DNA of 64,000 bases from positions 3,890,001 to 3,954,000 of the forward strand of contig NZ_JAVIWJ010000001.1 in the NCBI RefSeq assembly GCF_034314105.1, read 5' to 3'. The notes beneath the pieces are model-generated. The model ran no database searches. It was given only the letters and a program-made list of their open reading frames with translations, and was not told where the DNA came from. This DNA comes from Pseudomonas sp. AB6. GTDB lineage: Bacteria; Pseudomonadota; Gammaproteobacteria; Pseudomonadales; Pseudomonadaceae. This document shows positions 36,399-45,155 of the stretch, in pieces (the first letter of the stretch is position 1; every line of letters starts with the position of its first letter). A program made the position numbers and the translations under genes.

Positions 36399-36689
36399 TT
36401 ACTGGCTCATCCAATAGATGACAACGCGGTAATCCTCGCTACTGCAGTCCATGCACAATCCACGCGGCGGCATCGCCTTGAAACCCTGGGTCACATGCTG
36501 CACCAGCGCCTCCACGCCTTGCGACAGTCTAGGCGCCCAAGCTGTCCTGATCGCCGGGTTAAGGCGCCATTGGCAACTGGCCGACTGACAGGCCGCACAA
36601 GCACGGTTGTACACAGCTTCTGGTCCTGTGTAGCCTGAGTACTGAAGAACGGCATGAAGGAAACCGGTAACTAAGGGCCATTTCTTCAG
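36399..36689 (-). pseudogene. cytochrome c5-like gene, probably inactivated (haem motif lost)
   Basis: The frame reads KKWPLVTG...GPEAVYNRACAACQ and ends AMPPRGLCMDCSSEDYRVVIYWMSQ, clearly cytochrome c5. Three defects are visible. The position expected to hold ATG is CTG (36689) with no ribosome site. The haem-binding CxxCH reads CAACQ (36587 codon). For about 15 codons after it, the expected residues (GQLPMAP, GDQ) sit in another frame, as if a one-base loss near 36583 were compensated by a one-base gain near 36547. If expressed, it could not ligate haem normally. Sequencing error is an alternative. It lies 46 bp upstream of cytochrome c4, as the intact gene does in P. aeruginosa. Confidence 0.7.
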
Positions 36690-36879
36690 AAAACGACTTG
36701 TTCAGGGTTGGGAACGTGCTGCGTTCTAATGCGCAATTCACTCAATCGTCCCCGTGAACTTCATCCTACGGTGGGACAAAGCGCACACAAAATCTACGGC
36801 ATTATATACTGGCGCTACTGAAACGGAAACGACACTGCTTGCCGCGCCTCTGCCGGCACCCGCCCTCATCGGAAATATC

Positions 36880-37521
36880 ATGCAATTCAAGAACCCCATC
36901 CTAGGCCTGTGCCAACAGGCTACCTTCATGCTCAGCGCCGCTAAAGTCGACCAATGCCCCGACGACGAAGGCTTCGAGGTGGCCTTTGCCGGGCGTTCCA
37001 ACGCTGGCAAGTCGAGTGCGTTGAACACTCTTACCCATGCGAGCCTGGCCCGCACCTCGAAAACGCCCGGCCGTACCCAACTGCTAAACTTTTTCAATTT
37101 GGATGAAGAACGTCGCCTGGTCGACTTGCCCGGCTATGGTTACGCGAAGGTGCCTATCCCGCTGAAACTGCACTGGCAGCGCCATTTAGAAGCGTACTTG
37201 GGCAGCAGGGAAAGCCTTAAAGGTTTGATTTTGATGATGGATATCCGTCATCCCATGACAGATTTCGACCTGCTGATGCTTGATTGGTCCATCGCCAGCC
37301 ACATGCCTATGCATATTTTGCTGACCAAAGCCGACAAACTGACCTATGGCGCAGCAAAAAATACTTTACTGAAGATTCAGGCAGAAATTCGCAAAGGCTG
37401 GGGCGAAGCAGTAAGCATCTCGCTGTTTTCAGCACCAAAACGCTTGGGTCTAGAGGAAGCCTATACGGTCTTGGCGGGCTGGATGGAGCTGGCGGACAAG
37501 GTCTCCGAGCCAGCGTCATAG
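36880..37521 (+). CDS. engB: ribosome biogenesis GTPase EngB (YsxC/YihA)
   Basis: 213 residues. GTPase motifs G1 GRSNAGKSS, switch region TPGRTQ, G3 LPGYGYAKVP and G4 TKADK. It assists 50S subunit assembly. The ATG at 36880 (MQFKNPILGLCQ) matches homologues; the open frame extends 42 codons upstream without family similarity. It converges on the ErsA-like sRNA and polA, the same neighbourhood as yihA-spf-polA in E. coli. Confidence 0.95.
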   Translation: MQFKNPILGLCQQATFMLSAAKVDQCPDDEGFEVAFAGRSNAGKSSALNTLTHASLARTSKTPGRTQLLNFFNLDEERRLVDLPGYGYAKVPIPLKLHWQRHLEAYLGSRESLKGLILMMDIRHPMTDFDLLMLDWSIASHMPMHILLTKADKLTYGAAKNTLLKIQAEIRKGWGEAVSISLFSAPKRLGLEEAYTVLAGWMELADKVSEPAS

Positions 37522-37532
37522 GAATTACAGGC

Positions 37533-37664
37533 AAAAAAAACCCCGGGCTTCTATGGGGAGGAGGAAGTTCCGGGGTCCAAGGTCCAGACCTTTAGGGCGA
37601 GGTCTAGATATCTGCCAACACTTAACACAACATAGGAGCATCGAAGGGCTTCACCAGCCATTCC
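37533..37664 (-). ncRNA. ersA: ErsA/Spot 42-like small regulatory RNA
   Basis: A transcript of about 132 nt, bounded by an AlgU-type promoter and a terminator. The terminator is a stem of CCCCGG and CCGGGG followed by eight U, whose loop exposes CUUCCUCCUCCCC, an anti-Shine-Dalgarno tract. A second hairpin pairs AGACCU with AGGUCU (near 37582-37608). Location between engB and polA, on the polA strand, is that of ErsA in P. aeruginosa and Spot 42 in enterics. ErsA is known to act with Hfq on algC, oprD and biofilm genes. The 5' end is inferred from the promoter. Confidence 0.85.
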
Positions 37665-37669
37665 TAGTC

Positions 37670-37697
37670 TCTGAGTGCCAATTCACCGGTTTAGTTC
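37670..37697 (-). promoter_or_regulatory. AlgU (sigma-22) type promoter of the ErsA-like sRNA
   Basis: Minus strand GAACTA (37697-37692), 17 bp, then TCAGA (37674-37670). The consensus is GAACTT-N16/17-TCTGA. A start 6-7 nt downstream gives G at about 37664. AlgU control of ersA is established in P. aeruginosa. Confidence 0.7.
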
Positions 37698-37761
37698 CTT
37701 GGTGGTTAAAGCTGTTCGCGATAGAAATCGAAAATTCGAAGCATAAGCCGCCGATAGATAG

Positions 37762-37796
37762 CGTTGTTACTGCGACCTTAAGTCGCAGTAACAACG
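37762..37796. terminator. perfect 15-bp inverted repeat after polA
   Basis: CGTTGTTACTGCGAC (37762-37776) and GTCGCAGTAACAACG (37782-37796) pair exactly around CTTAA, 6 bp past the polA stop. There is no U-tract on either strand, so it may stabilise the mRNA end or act with Rho rather than as an intrinsic terminator. Confidence 0.6.
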
Positions 37797-37801
37797 TTCG
37801 T

Positions 37802-40564
37802 TTAGTGAGCCTCATCCCAGTTGTTACCCACGCCAACCTCCACGAGCAGCGGTACGTCTAACGTTGCTGCGCCGCTCATGTAAGGACGAATCAGTTCGTT
37901 TACCTCTTCGACAAGATCTTCGCGCACTTCCAGAACCAACTCGTCATGCACCTGCAAGATAACCCGAGCATCGATTCCCGAGTCAGTCAGCCAACCATCC
38001 ACAGCAATCATCGCCTTCTTGATGATATCGGCGGCAGTGCCTTGCATGGGCGCATTAATTGCAGTCCGTTCGGCACCCTTGCGAAGCGATTGATTCTTGG
38101 CATTGATATCGGGCAAATACAGTCGACGGCCGAACAAGGTTTCAACAAAACCCTGTTCTGCGGCCTGCGCCCGAGTGCGCTCCATATAGTCGAGCACGCC
38201 TGGGTAACGGGCGAAATAACGATCGATATAAGCTTGGGACTCTTTACGATCCACGCCAATCTGCTTAGCCAGACCAAAGGCACTCATGCCGTAGATCAAA
38301 CCAAAGTTGATGGCCTTAGCCTTGCGACGCATGTCAATGCTAACGCTGTCCAGTTCGACACCAAATACCTCGGCGGCTGTCGCGCGGTGCACATCCAGGT
38401 CGTTGCGGAACGCGTGGAGCAAGCCTTCATCCTTGGCCAAATGGGCCATGATCCGCAGTTCAATCTGCGAATAGTCCGCCGCCAACAGCTTGTAGCCTTT
38501 GGGCGCAATAAAGGCCTGACGAATCCGGCGCCCTTCGGCGCTACGAATCGGAATGTTCTGCAGGTTAGGATCACTGGAGGACAAACGACCCGTCGCTGCC
38601 ACGGCCTGATGGTACGACGTGTGAATCCGCCCGGTGCGCGGGTTTATCTGCTCGGGCAAACGGTCGGTGTAGGTGCTTTTCAGTTTGCTCATCGAGCGGT
38701 ATTGCATCAGCACTTTAGGCAGCGGGAAATCCAGCTCGGCCAGTTCGGCCAAGACCGCCTCGGCCGTAGACGCCTGGCCCTTGGCAGTTTTGCTCAGAAC
38801 AGGCAGCCCGAGCTTTTCATAGAGAATCACTCCCAACTGCTTGGGCGAACCCAGATTGAACTCCTCACCGGCAATCGCGAAAGCCTCACGCTCCAGCCCG
38901 GTCATCTTGTCGCCCAGCTCGACGCTCTGAATACCCAGTAACTTGGCATCGACCAAAGCACCCTGGCGTTCAATTCTCGCCAACACCGGCACCAGCGGCA
39001 TTTCGATATCAGTCAGCACCGGCGCCAAACTTGGCGTCACCGCGAGTCGCTCCATCAAAGCGTGGTGCAAGCGCAGGGTCAGATCGGCGTCTTCGGCCGC
39101 AAACTGGGCGGCCTGCTCCAACGCAATCTGGTCAAAGCTCAGTTGCTTAACGCCTTTGCCGGCGATGTCTTGCAGGCTGATATTAGTGTGATTCAAATAC
39201 TTGAGCGCTAAATTGTCTTTGTCATGGCGAGTGGCCGTTGAATCCAATACGTAGGATTCGAGCATGGTGTCAAACGCCAAGCCTCGAACCGTGATGCCTT
39301 GACTCTGATCACCATCCATCGCGCAGTTAGCGAGAATATTGATATCAAATTTGGCGTGCTGACCGACTTTGATTTTGCTCGCGTCCTCAAGTAATGGCTG
39401 GAGTGTGCGCAGCACCATGTCGCGATCCAGTTGCTGCGGCACGCCCATGTAAGAGTGGGTCAGCGGGACGTAGGCCGCCTCGTTGACCTTGACCGCAAAC
39501 GAAATGCCGACCAGTTGTGCCCGCTGAGCGTCGAGCCCGTTGCTTTGAGTGACGAACGCGAAAAGCTTGGCGCCGTTTAGCTTTTTCATCCAGGTATCTA
39601 ATTGATCCTGTTCGAGGATGGTCTCATAGCGTGTCGGAACGACCATTGGATCGTCGGATATAACAATCTCTTCGCCAGCGCGTTTCGCATCGCGCTGTAA
39701 CTCTTCGATCCAGCTTTTGAATTCCAGCTCGGTGTATAACTCGACCAATTTTTCACGGTCAGGCTCACTGCAATGCAACGCATCTAGCTCAATATCCAAC
39801 GGCACGTCGATTTTGATCGTCGCCAGCTCGTAGGACAGGAACGCCATGGTCTTGTGCTCTTCGAGCTTGATTGCCAGTGTTTTCGCACCGCGAATCGGCA
39901 GAGCCGCGACTTTTTCCAGATTCGCATAAACGTCGATTAATCCGCCGCCAATGCCCGCCAGCAGACCCACCGCAGTTTTCTCACCTACACCAGGTACGCC
40001 TGGGATGTTGTCGACTTTATCGCCCATCAGCGCAAGGTAATCGATGATGTGCTCAGGACCGACGCCGAACTTCTCCTTCACGCCAGCGATATCCAGCACG
40101 CTTCCAGTCATCGTGTTGACCAAGGTAATGTGCCCATCGACCAGCTGCGCCATGTCCTTATCGCCGGTCGAGATGATGACCGGACGATCAGCGGCCGCGC
40201 TGCTGCGGGCCAATGTACCGATGACGTCATCAGCCTCGACATTTTCAACACACAGTAACGGATAGCCCAAGCCCTTTACGCAAGCGTGAAGCAGATCAAC
40301 CTGCACCCGAAGATCATCCGGCATGCTCGGGCGATTAGCTTTGTATTCGGCGTAGAGAGCGTCGCGAAACGTGCCGCCTTTGGCATCGAAAACCACAGCA
40401 AACGGGCTGTCGGGGTATTGCCGACGCAAACTTTTAAGCATATTAAGCACGCCTTTCACCGCCCCGGTAGGCAACCCCTTAGAGGTGGCGAGCGGAGGCA
40501 GCGCGTGAAAGGCGCGGTAGAGATAAGAAGAACCGTCCACCAGGACGAGGGGGGCTTGGCTCAT
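37802..40564 (-). CDS. polA: DNA polymerase I
   Basis: 920 residues: 5'-3' exonuclease (about 1-290), 3'-5' exonuclease (about 315-520) and polymerase (about 540-920, with DYSQIELRIMAHL, RRKAKAINFGLIYG and LQVHDELVLEV). The ATG at 40564 (MSQAPLVLVDG) is the family start; a slightly longer frame is unlikely. In the 3'-5' domain the acidic DxE pair is replaced: FAFVTQSNGLD has V338 and Q340. The later carboxylates in KVGQHAKFDINILAN and AAEDADLTL remain. Proofreading is therefore probably lost or weak, while polymerase and 5' nuclease look intact. Confidence 0.95.
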   Translation of the reverse strand: MSQAPLVLVDGSSYLYRAFHALPPLATSKGLPTGAVKGVLNMLKSLRRQYPDSPFAVVFDAKGGTFRDALYAEYKANRPSMPDDLRVQVDLLHACVKGLGYPLLCVENVEADDVIGTLARSSAAADRPVIISTGDKDMAQLVDGHITLVNTMTGSVLDIAGVKEKFGVGPEHIIDYLALMGDKVDNIPGVPGVGEKTAVGLLAGIGGGLIDVYANLEKVAALPIRGAKTLAIKLEEHKTMAFLSYELATIKIDVPLDIELDALHCSEPDREKLVELYTELEFKSWIEELQRDAKRAGEEIVISDDPMVVPTRYETILEQDQLDTWMKKLNGAKLFAFVTQSNGLDAQRAQLVGISFAVKVNEAAYVPLTHSYMGVPQQLDRDMVLRTLQPLLEDASKIKVGQHAKFDINILANCAMDGDQSQGITVRGLAFDTMLESYVLDSTATRHDKDNLALKYLNHTNISLQDIAGKGVKQLSFDQIALEQAAQFAAEDADLTLRLHHALMERLAVTPSLAPVLTDIEMPLVPVLARIERQGALVDAKLLGIQSVELGDKMTGLEREAFAIAGEEFNLGSPKQLGVILYEKLGLPVLSKTAKGQASTAEAVLAELAELDFPLPKVLMQYRSMSKLKSTYTDRLPEQINPRTGRIHTSYHQAVAATGRLSSSDPNLQNIPIRSAEGRRIRQAFIAPKGYKLLAADYSQIELRIMAHLAKDEGLLHAFRNDLDVHRATAAEVFGVELDSVSIDMRRKAKAINFGLIYGMSAFGLAKQIGVDRKESQAYIDRYFARYPGVLDYMERTRAQAAEQGFVETLFGRRLYLPDINAKNQSLRKGAERTAINAPMQGTAADIIKKAMIAVDGWLTDSGIDARVILQVHDELVLEVREDLVEEVNELIRPYMSGAATLDVPLLVEVGVGNNWDEAH

Positions 40565-40638
40565 GAGCAGGATCAACCTTTTCGACGGGGTCGGCGCTAG
40601 AATGCGAGGACCGTTGACGACAAAGGGACAAGGTTATC

Positions 40639-40926
40639 ATGCGAACAACAAATCGCCTGTTGCTGGCCAGTCTGTTGCTACTCTGTCCGTTCGCGGTTAA
40701 TGCGCAAGACGAAGCCCCTTCAGCGGAACCGGACATCACTATTCACACTGAAGGTGACAAAGTCATTCAAGAGTACCGACAAAATGGCTTCCTTTATGCG
40801 ATCAAGATCACGCCGGCGCATGGCAAACCGTATTTTTTAGTCCGCGCCGATGGCACAGACGCCAACTTCATTCGTTCGGACCAACCGGACATGCTAATTC
40901 CCTCATGGGTGCTTTTCAGTTGGTAA
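40639..40926 (+). CDS. DUF2782 family secreted protein
   Basis: 95 residues, signal peptide cut near VNA/QD. The domain includes ITIHTEGDKVIQEYRQNGFLYAIKITPAHGKPYFLV, the DUF2782 pattern found next to polA/thrB in pseudomonads. Function unknown. Divergent from polA (74 bp between starts) and 37 bp upstream of thrB, with which it may be cotranscribed. Confidence 0.85.
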   Translation: MRTTNRLLLASLLLLCPFAVNAQDEAPSAEPDITIHTEGDKVIQEYRQNGFLYAIKITPAHGKPYFLVRADGTDANFIRSDQPDMLIPSWVLFSW

Positions 40927-40963
40927 CGCCCCACATTCACTTAATTTGCTGGCAGTCTTGATC

Positions 40964-41914
40964 ATGTCCGTGTTTACCCCCCTGGCTCGGCCCGAGCTGG
41001 AAACCTTTCTTGCCCCTTACGGCCTAGGCCGTTTGCGTGATTTTCAGGGCATTGCCGCTGGCAGCGAAAACAGCAATTTTTTCGTCAGCCTGGAACAGGG
41101 CGAGTTCGTTCTGACATTGGTGGAACGTGGTCCGATTCAGGATTTGCCGTTTTTCATCGAACTGCTCGATGTCCTGCACGACGCGAACTTGCCAGTGCCT
41201 TATGCCCTGCGCACCACTCAGGGCAGCGCATTGCGCGAGCTGGCGGGCAAACCGGCTCTGTTGCAGCCGCGCCTGGCGGGCAAACACATCAAAGAGCCGA
41301 ACACTCAGCACTGCGTGCAGATTGGCGAATTGCTCGGGCATCTACACGTGGCCACCCGTGACCGAGTGCTAGAGCGCAAAACGGATCGGGGGCTAGACTG
41401 GATGCTGACTGAGGGCACAACCTTTTTGTCGCACCTGAACGAAATCCAGCGTGGACTGCTGCAATCGGCGCTGGAAGAAATCGAGCGTCTTAAGTCTCGT
41501 ATTCTGGCTTTGCCGCGAGCCAACCTGCACGCAGACCTGTTTCGCGACAACGTACTGTTTGAAGGTACCCATCTGACAGGACTGATTGATTTCTACAACG
41601 CCTGCTCAGGCCCGATGCTTTATGACGTTGCGATTGCGCTGAACGACTGGTGCTCATTCCAAAACGGCCAGATCGACGGACCCCGGGCCCGCGCCATGCT
41701 CGGTGCCTACGTTGGCTTACGCCCCTTTACCGCTGGCGAAGCCGAACTGTGGCCGACGATGCTGCGCGTGGCCTGTGTTCGTTTCTGGCTGTCACGCTTG
41801 ATCGCCGCAGAATCATTTGCCGGGCAAAATGTATTGATCCACGACCCAATGGAGTTCCAGCAACGATTGGCACAACGTCAGCATATTCATACACCGCTGC
41901 CGTTTGCGCTATAA
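40964..41914 (+). CDS. thrB: homoserine kinase (APH-fold, type II)
   Basis: 316 residues, choline/aminoglycoside kinase fold. Catalytic loop LPRANLHADLFRDNVLFEGTHLTGLIDFYNA carries the HxDxxxxN and IDF motifs. It phosphorylates homoserine in threonine synthesis. The ATG at 40964 (MSVFTPLARPELETFL) fits homologues; an upstream frame start lacks a ribosome site. Confidence 0.92.
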   Translation: MSVFTPLARPELETFLAPYGLGRLRDFQGIAAGSENSNFFVSLEQGEFVLTLVERGPIQDLPFFIELLDVLHDANLPVPYALRTTQGSALRELAGKPALLQPRLAGKHIKEPNTQHCVQIGELLGHLHVATRDRVLERKTDRGLDWMLTEGTTFLSHLNEIQRGLLQSALEEIERLKSRILALPRANLHADLFRDNVLFEGTHLTGLIDFYNACSGPMLYDVAIALNDWCSFQNGQIDGPRARAMLGAYVGLRPFTAGEAELWPTMLRVACVRFWLSRLIAAESFAGQNVLIHDPMEFQQRLAQRQHIHTPLPFAL

Positions 41915-42016
41915 AAGTTGACGCTCTTTGCTATCGAGCTTTTTAGTAACCCTGAACGGCACCCATAAACTGGACGACCATCTGCTTTTGGAGTGCCGTT
42001 ACCGATCACGACTGCC

Positions 42017-42949
42017 TCACAGAGACTCCAGGCAACTGACCAAATCATTGCCGATTTTTTTCATCATCTGCTCGTAGCCCTGCGCGGTCGCAGGAGCGTA
42101 GCCTCCAAGACCATCGAGCTCAGCCAATTTTACGGGTAAGCCTGCCGACAGGGTTTCCGCGAGGCGCGGGCGTAGCGGAGGCTCGCTGAACACACACGTT
42201 TTGCCGACTTCAGTCAGTCTTGCACGCATTGCAGCGACGTGCTGAGCCCCTGGCTGCACTTCTTCGGCCACGCTCAATACACCCGCGTGCTTGATCCCGT
42301 AAGCGTCTTCGAAGTAATCGAATGCCTCGTGAAAAACAAAGAATGGCATGTTCACAACGCCAGCGACCCGGGACTTCAATTGCACATCCAATGCGTCGAG
42401 ACGCGTGTCGAACGCCTTCAAGTTACTTTCATAACGTGCCGAGTGCGTGGGGTCCGCCACAGACAAATCGCTGGCCATCCGAGCCGCGATCACTCGCGCA
42501 TTCACCGAGGACAACCACAGGTGAGCATCAAGGCTGCCCGGCCGGTGATCGTGATCGTGTTCTGCCGTGTCAGCAGCTTCATGAGATTGGCTATCAGCCG
42601 CGAAATGGCGCAGGTGCAGGCCTGGTAACGACTGAACGCTGATGGTCGGCAATGTGCGATTTTTCAGCACGCGAGGCAGGAAGCTCTCCATGTCTGGACC
42701 GATCCAATAAAGCAGATCAACGTCGCCCACCCGCCGTACATCGGACGGGCGGAGCGCGTAATTATGGGGTGATGCGCCCGGCGGCAGAAGCACTTCTGGC
42801 TTGCCTACACCGTCCTGAACGGCAGCAGCAATGAGCTGTAACGGCTTGATACTGGTCAATACCCGAACATCAGCGTTGGCAGAAGAAATCATCAGTACGC
42901 TGGCAGATAGAGCAACAACGATGACAAAAAGACGGGACACGAAAACCAC
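42017..42949 (-). CDS. znuA: zinc ABC transporter periplasmic binding protein
   Basis: About 310 residues, signal peptide cut near ANA/DV. Zinc ligands: histidine in PGASPHNYALRPSD, AHLWL and FFVFHEAFDYF, with a histidine/aspartate-rich loop (EHDHDH) between. The start is one of two GTG codons (42949 or 42940). Divergent from zur, with a Zur-box-like sequence between them. Confidence 0.92.
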   Translation of the reverse strand: MVFVSRLFVIVVALSASVLMISSANADVRVLTSIKPLQLIAAAVQDGVGKPEVLLPPGASPHNYALRPSDVRRVGDVDLLYWIGPDMESFLPRVLKNRTLPTISVQSLPGLHLRHFAADSQSHEAADTAEHDHDHRPGSLDAHLWLSSVNARVIAARMASDLSVADPTHSARYESNLKAFDTRLDALDVQLKSRVAGVVNMPFFVFHEAFDYFEDAYGIKHAGVLSVAEEVQPGAQHVAAMRARLTEVGKTCVFSEPPLRPRLAETLSAGLPVKLAELDGLGGYAPATAQGYEQMMKKIGNDLVSCLESL

Positions 42950-42967
42950 CGAAAGAGACAGGAACAG

Positions 42968-42980
42968 GTAACATAATAAC
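42968..42980. promoter_or_regulatory. candidate Zur box
   Basis: GTAACATAATAAC resembles the AT-rich Zur operator (core TGTTATAnTATAACA). It lies in the 57-bp znuA-zur intergenic region, positioned to repress both. Confidence 0.6.
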
Positions 42981-43006
42981 GTCTCTCACAAAAATCGTCC
43001 TCGCCC

Positions 43007-43489
43007 ATGCCCAAAACCCCGCTTGCCAGTCGTCCCCACGATCACTCCCATTGCGTACACACTGCGCTTTCCGAGGCTGACACGCTGTGCGCGCGTAAAG
43101 GCTTACGCCTGACCGCCCTGCGTCGTCGTGTACTGGAGCTGGTCTGGCAAAGCCATAAACCGTTGGGTGCCTACGACATCCTGGCGGTGTTGAGTGAAGA
43201 AGATGGTCGTCGCGCCGCGCCCCCTACTGTGTACCGAGCTTTGGATTTTCTACTGGAAAACGGTCTCGTTCACCGGATTGCCTCGCTCAACTCATTCACC
43301 GGCTGCAACCATCCGACGCATGCGCATCAGGGCCAATTTCTGATTTGCCGCGAATGCAATGCGGCTATCGAACTCCAACATCCACTCATTACTCAAGCCG
43401 TAATCAGTGCAGCGACGGAAGTGGGTTTCACCGTTGAAGGGCAAACCATCGAAATTCTTGGAATTTGTGCAGGTTGCAAGGCCGCCTGA
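43007..43489 (+). CDS. zur: zinc uptake regulator Zur (Fur family)
   Basis: 160 residues. Winged helix (about 30-95, TVYRALDFLLENGLVHRI) and a dimer/zinc domain with CNHPTHAHQG, a CREC pair and a C-terminal CAGC pair for structural zinc. An N-terminal histidine-rich tail (HDHSHCVH) is present. Its TGA overlaps the znuC ATG, so regulator and transporter are coupled. Confidence 0.93.
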   Translation: MPKTPLASRPHDHSHCVHTALSEADTLCARKGLRLTALRRRVLELVWQSHKPLGAYDILAVLSEEDGRRAAPPTVYRALDFLLENGLVHRIASLNSFTGCNHPTHAHQGQFLICRECNAAIELQHPLITQAVISAATEVGFTVEGQTIEILGICAGCKAA

Positions 43490-44280
43490 TGAGCACTGCA
43501 TTGATCCATATCGACCAGGTGAACGTCGCCTTCGCCGGGCAAAGTGTGCTGGAGAACATCCAGCTTAGTGTGGAGCCCGGACAAATTGTCACTTTGATCG
43601 GTCCCAACGGTGCTGGCAAAACCACGCTTGTGCGGGCCGTTTTGGGTTTGCTAAAGCCAGACTCCGGGACTGTTTGGCGAAAACCGAAATTGCGTGTCGG
43701 CTACATGCCACAAAAGCTTCATGTCGACCCCACACTGCCGTTATCGGTGCTGCGTTTTCTAAGGTTGGTGCCTGGTGTGGGCCGCCTTCGGGCACTGTCG
43801 GCACTCAATGAAGTTGGCGCTGAACGGGTGATCGACAGCCCGCTGCAGGGTATTTCCGGAGGTGAAATGCAACGGGTTCTGCTAGCCCGGGCCTTACTGC
43901 GCGAACCTGAATTGTTGGTTCTCGATGAACCGGTGCAAGGCGTCGACGTTGCAGGCCAAGCCGATCTGTACAGCCTGATTACCCGCCTGCGTGATCGTCA
44001 TGGCTGCGGCGTGCTGATGGTGTCTCACGACCTGCATCTGGTGATGAGTACGACCGATCAAGTGGTTTGTCTGAACCGGCACGTGTGCTGTTCGGGCCAC
44101 CCTGAACAGGTCAGTAACGATCCGGCCTTCGTTGAGCTATTTGGCACCAACGCGCAAAGTTTGGCTATTTATCACCACCATCACGATCACGCCCATGATT
44201 TGCACGGCGCGGTGGTCGATGACAGTGCAGCAGCGGCACAACCGACTCATCTCCACGGAGACAACTGCAAGCATGGCTGA
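43489..44280 (+). CDS. znuC: zinc ABC transporter ATPase
   Basis: 263 residues. Walker A GPNGAGKTT, signature ISGGEMQRVLLARAL, Walker B LLVLDEPVQGVD, H-loop VSHD. The C-terminal tail is histidine-rich (YHHHHDHAHDLH, HLHGDNCKHG), probably binding zinc. It overlaps zur by 1 bp and znuB by 8 bp. Confidence 0.94.
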   Translation: MSTALIHIDQVNVAFAGQSVLENIQLSVEPGQIVTLIGPNGAGKTTLVRAVLGLLKPDSGTVWRKPKLRVGYMPQKLHVDPTLPLSVLRFLRLVPGVGRLRALSALNEVGAERVIDSPLQGISGGEMQRVLLARALLREPELLVLDEPVQGVDVAGQADLYSLITRLRDRHGCGVLMVSHDLHLVMSTTDQVVCLNRHVCCSGHPEQVSNDPAFVELFGTNAQSLAIYHHHHDHAHDLHGAVVDDSAAAAQPTHLHGDNCKHG

Positions 44281-45055
44281 TTTTCTACTCTATGCCCTGT
44301 TGGCAGGTTTGGCTCTGGCGGTGGTCGCGGGCCCGTTGGGCTCGTTCGTGGTCTGGCGACGCATGGCGTATTTTGGCGACACCTTGTCCCACGCAGCCTT
44401 GCTCGGTGTGGCATTGGGTTTTTTGCTAAACATCAGCCCTGCTTTAGCGGTCACCGTCGGCTGCCTGCTATTGGCAATCTTGTTGGTGACGTTGCAACAA
44501 CGCCAGCCGCTGGCATCCGACACGCTGTTAGGCATTCTCGCACCCAGTACGCTGTCCCTCGGACTGGTAGTACTAAGTTTCATGCACAACGTCCGCATCG
44601 ATTTGATGGGTTACTTGTTCGGTGACTTGTTGGCGATCAGTCCAACTGACCTGGCGTGGATCCTGAGCGGCAGCGCTATGGTCCTGGGACTGATCATCGT
44701 GCTCTGGCGACCGTTATTGGCCATCACGGTGCATGAAGAGTTGGCAACCGTCGAAGGATTGCCCGTGGCAACACTGCGCCTGACCTTAATGCTGCTGATC
44801 GCGATCGTTATTGCGGTGGCGATGAAGATCGTCGGCGTTCTATTAATAACCTCTTTATTGATCATTCCAGCGGCTGCGGCACAACGTCACGCACGATCTC
44901 CCGAACAAATGGCCTTGGGCGCTAGTCTATTAGGTGTGGTTGCGGTGTGCTGCGGGCTGGCCCTGTCCTGGTTCAAGGACACTCCGGCCGGACCATCGAT
45001 TGTGATCTGTGCCGCGGGGCTATTTTTACTCAGCTTCGTTTTGCCTAAGCGGTAG
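44273..45055 (+). CDS. znuB: zinc ABC transporter permease
   Basis: 260 residues, about eight membrane helices, ABC-3 family. Conserved block RMAYFGDTLSHAALLGVALG and a C-terminal LKDTPAGPSIV-like segment. The ATG at 44273 lies within the end of znuC. It completes the zur-znuCB operon. Confidence 0.94.
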   Translation: MADFLLYALLAGLALAVVAGPLGSFVVWRRMAYFGDTLSHAALLGVALGFLLNISPALAVTVGCLLLAILLVTLQQRQPLASDTLLGILAPSTLSLGLVVLSFMHNVRIDLMGYLFGDLLAISPTDLAWILSGSAMVLGLIIVLWRPLLAITVHEELATVEGLPVATLRLTLMLLIAIVIAVAMKIVGVLLITSLLIIPAAAAQRHARSPEQMALGASLLGVVAVCCGLALSWFKDTPAGPSIVICAAGLFLLSFVLPKR

Positions 45056-45155
45056 TGCCAGACCCACAAATGCGCTCACAATCGAACAGTTATTTTCGAG
45101 GCAAGGCACTTATGTGTAAACTTGCTCGTTTTTTGCGCAATTAGAGAGTCGCAGG

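Noticed and set aside
36754..36879. N-terminal 42-codon extension of EngB
   Set aside because: No family similarity; MQFKNPILGLCQ at 36880 is the recognised start.
37946..38941. 331-residue plus-strand frame inside polA
   Set aside because: Opposite the polymerase domain; its composition follows polA codon structure.
41955..42000. AACGGCAC/GTGCCGTT hairpin between thrB and znuA as terminator
   Set aside because: Eight-bp stem with a 30-nt loop and no T-run; position fits but the structure does not persuade.
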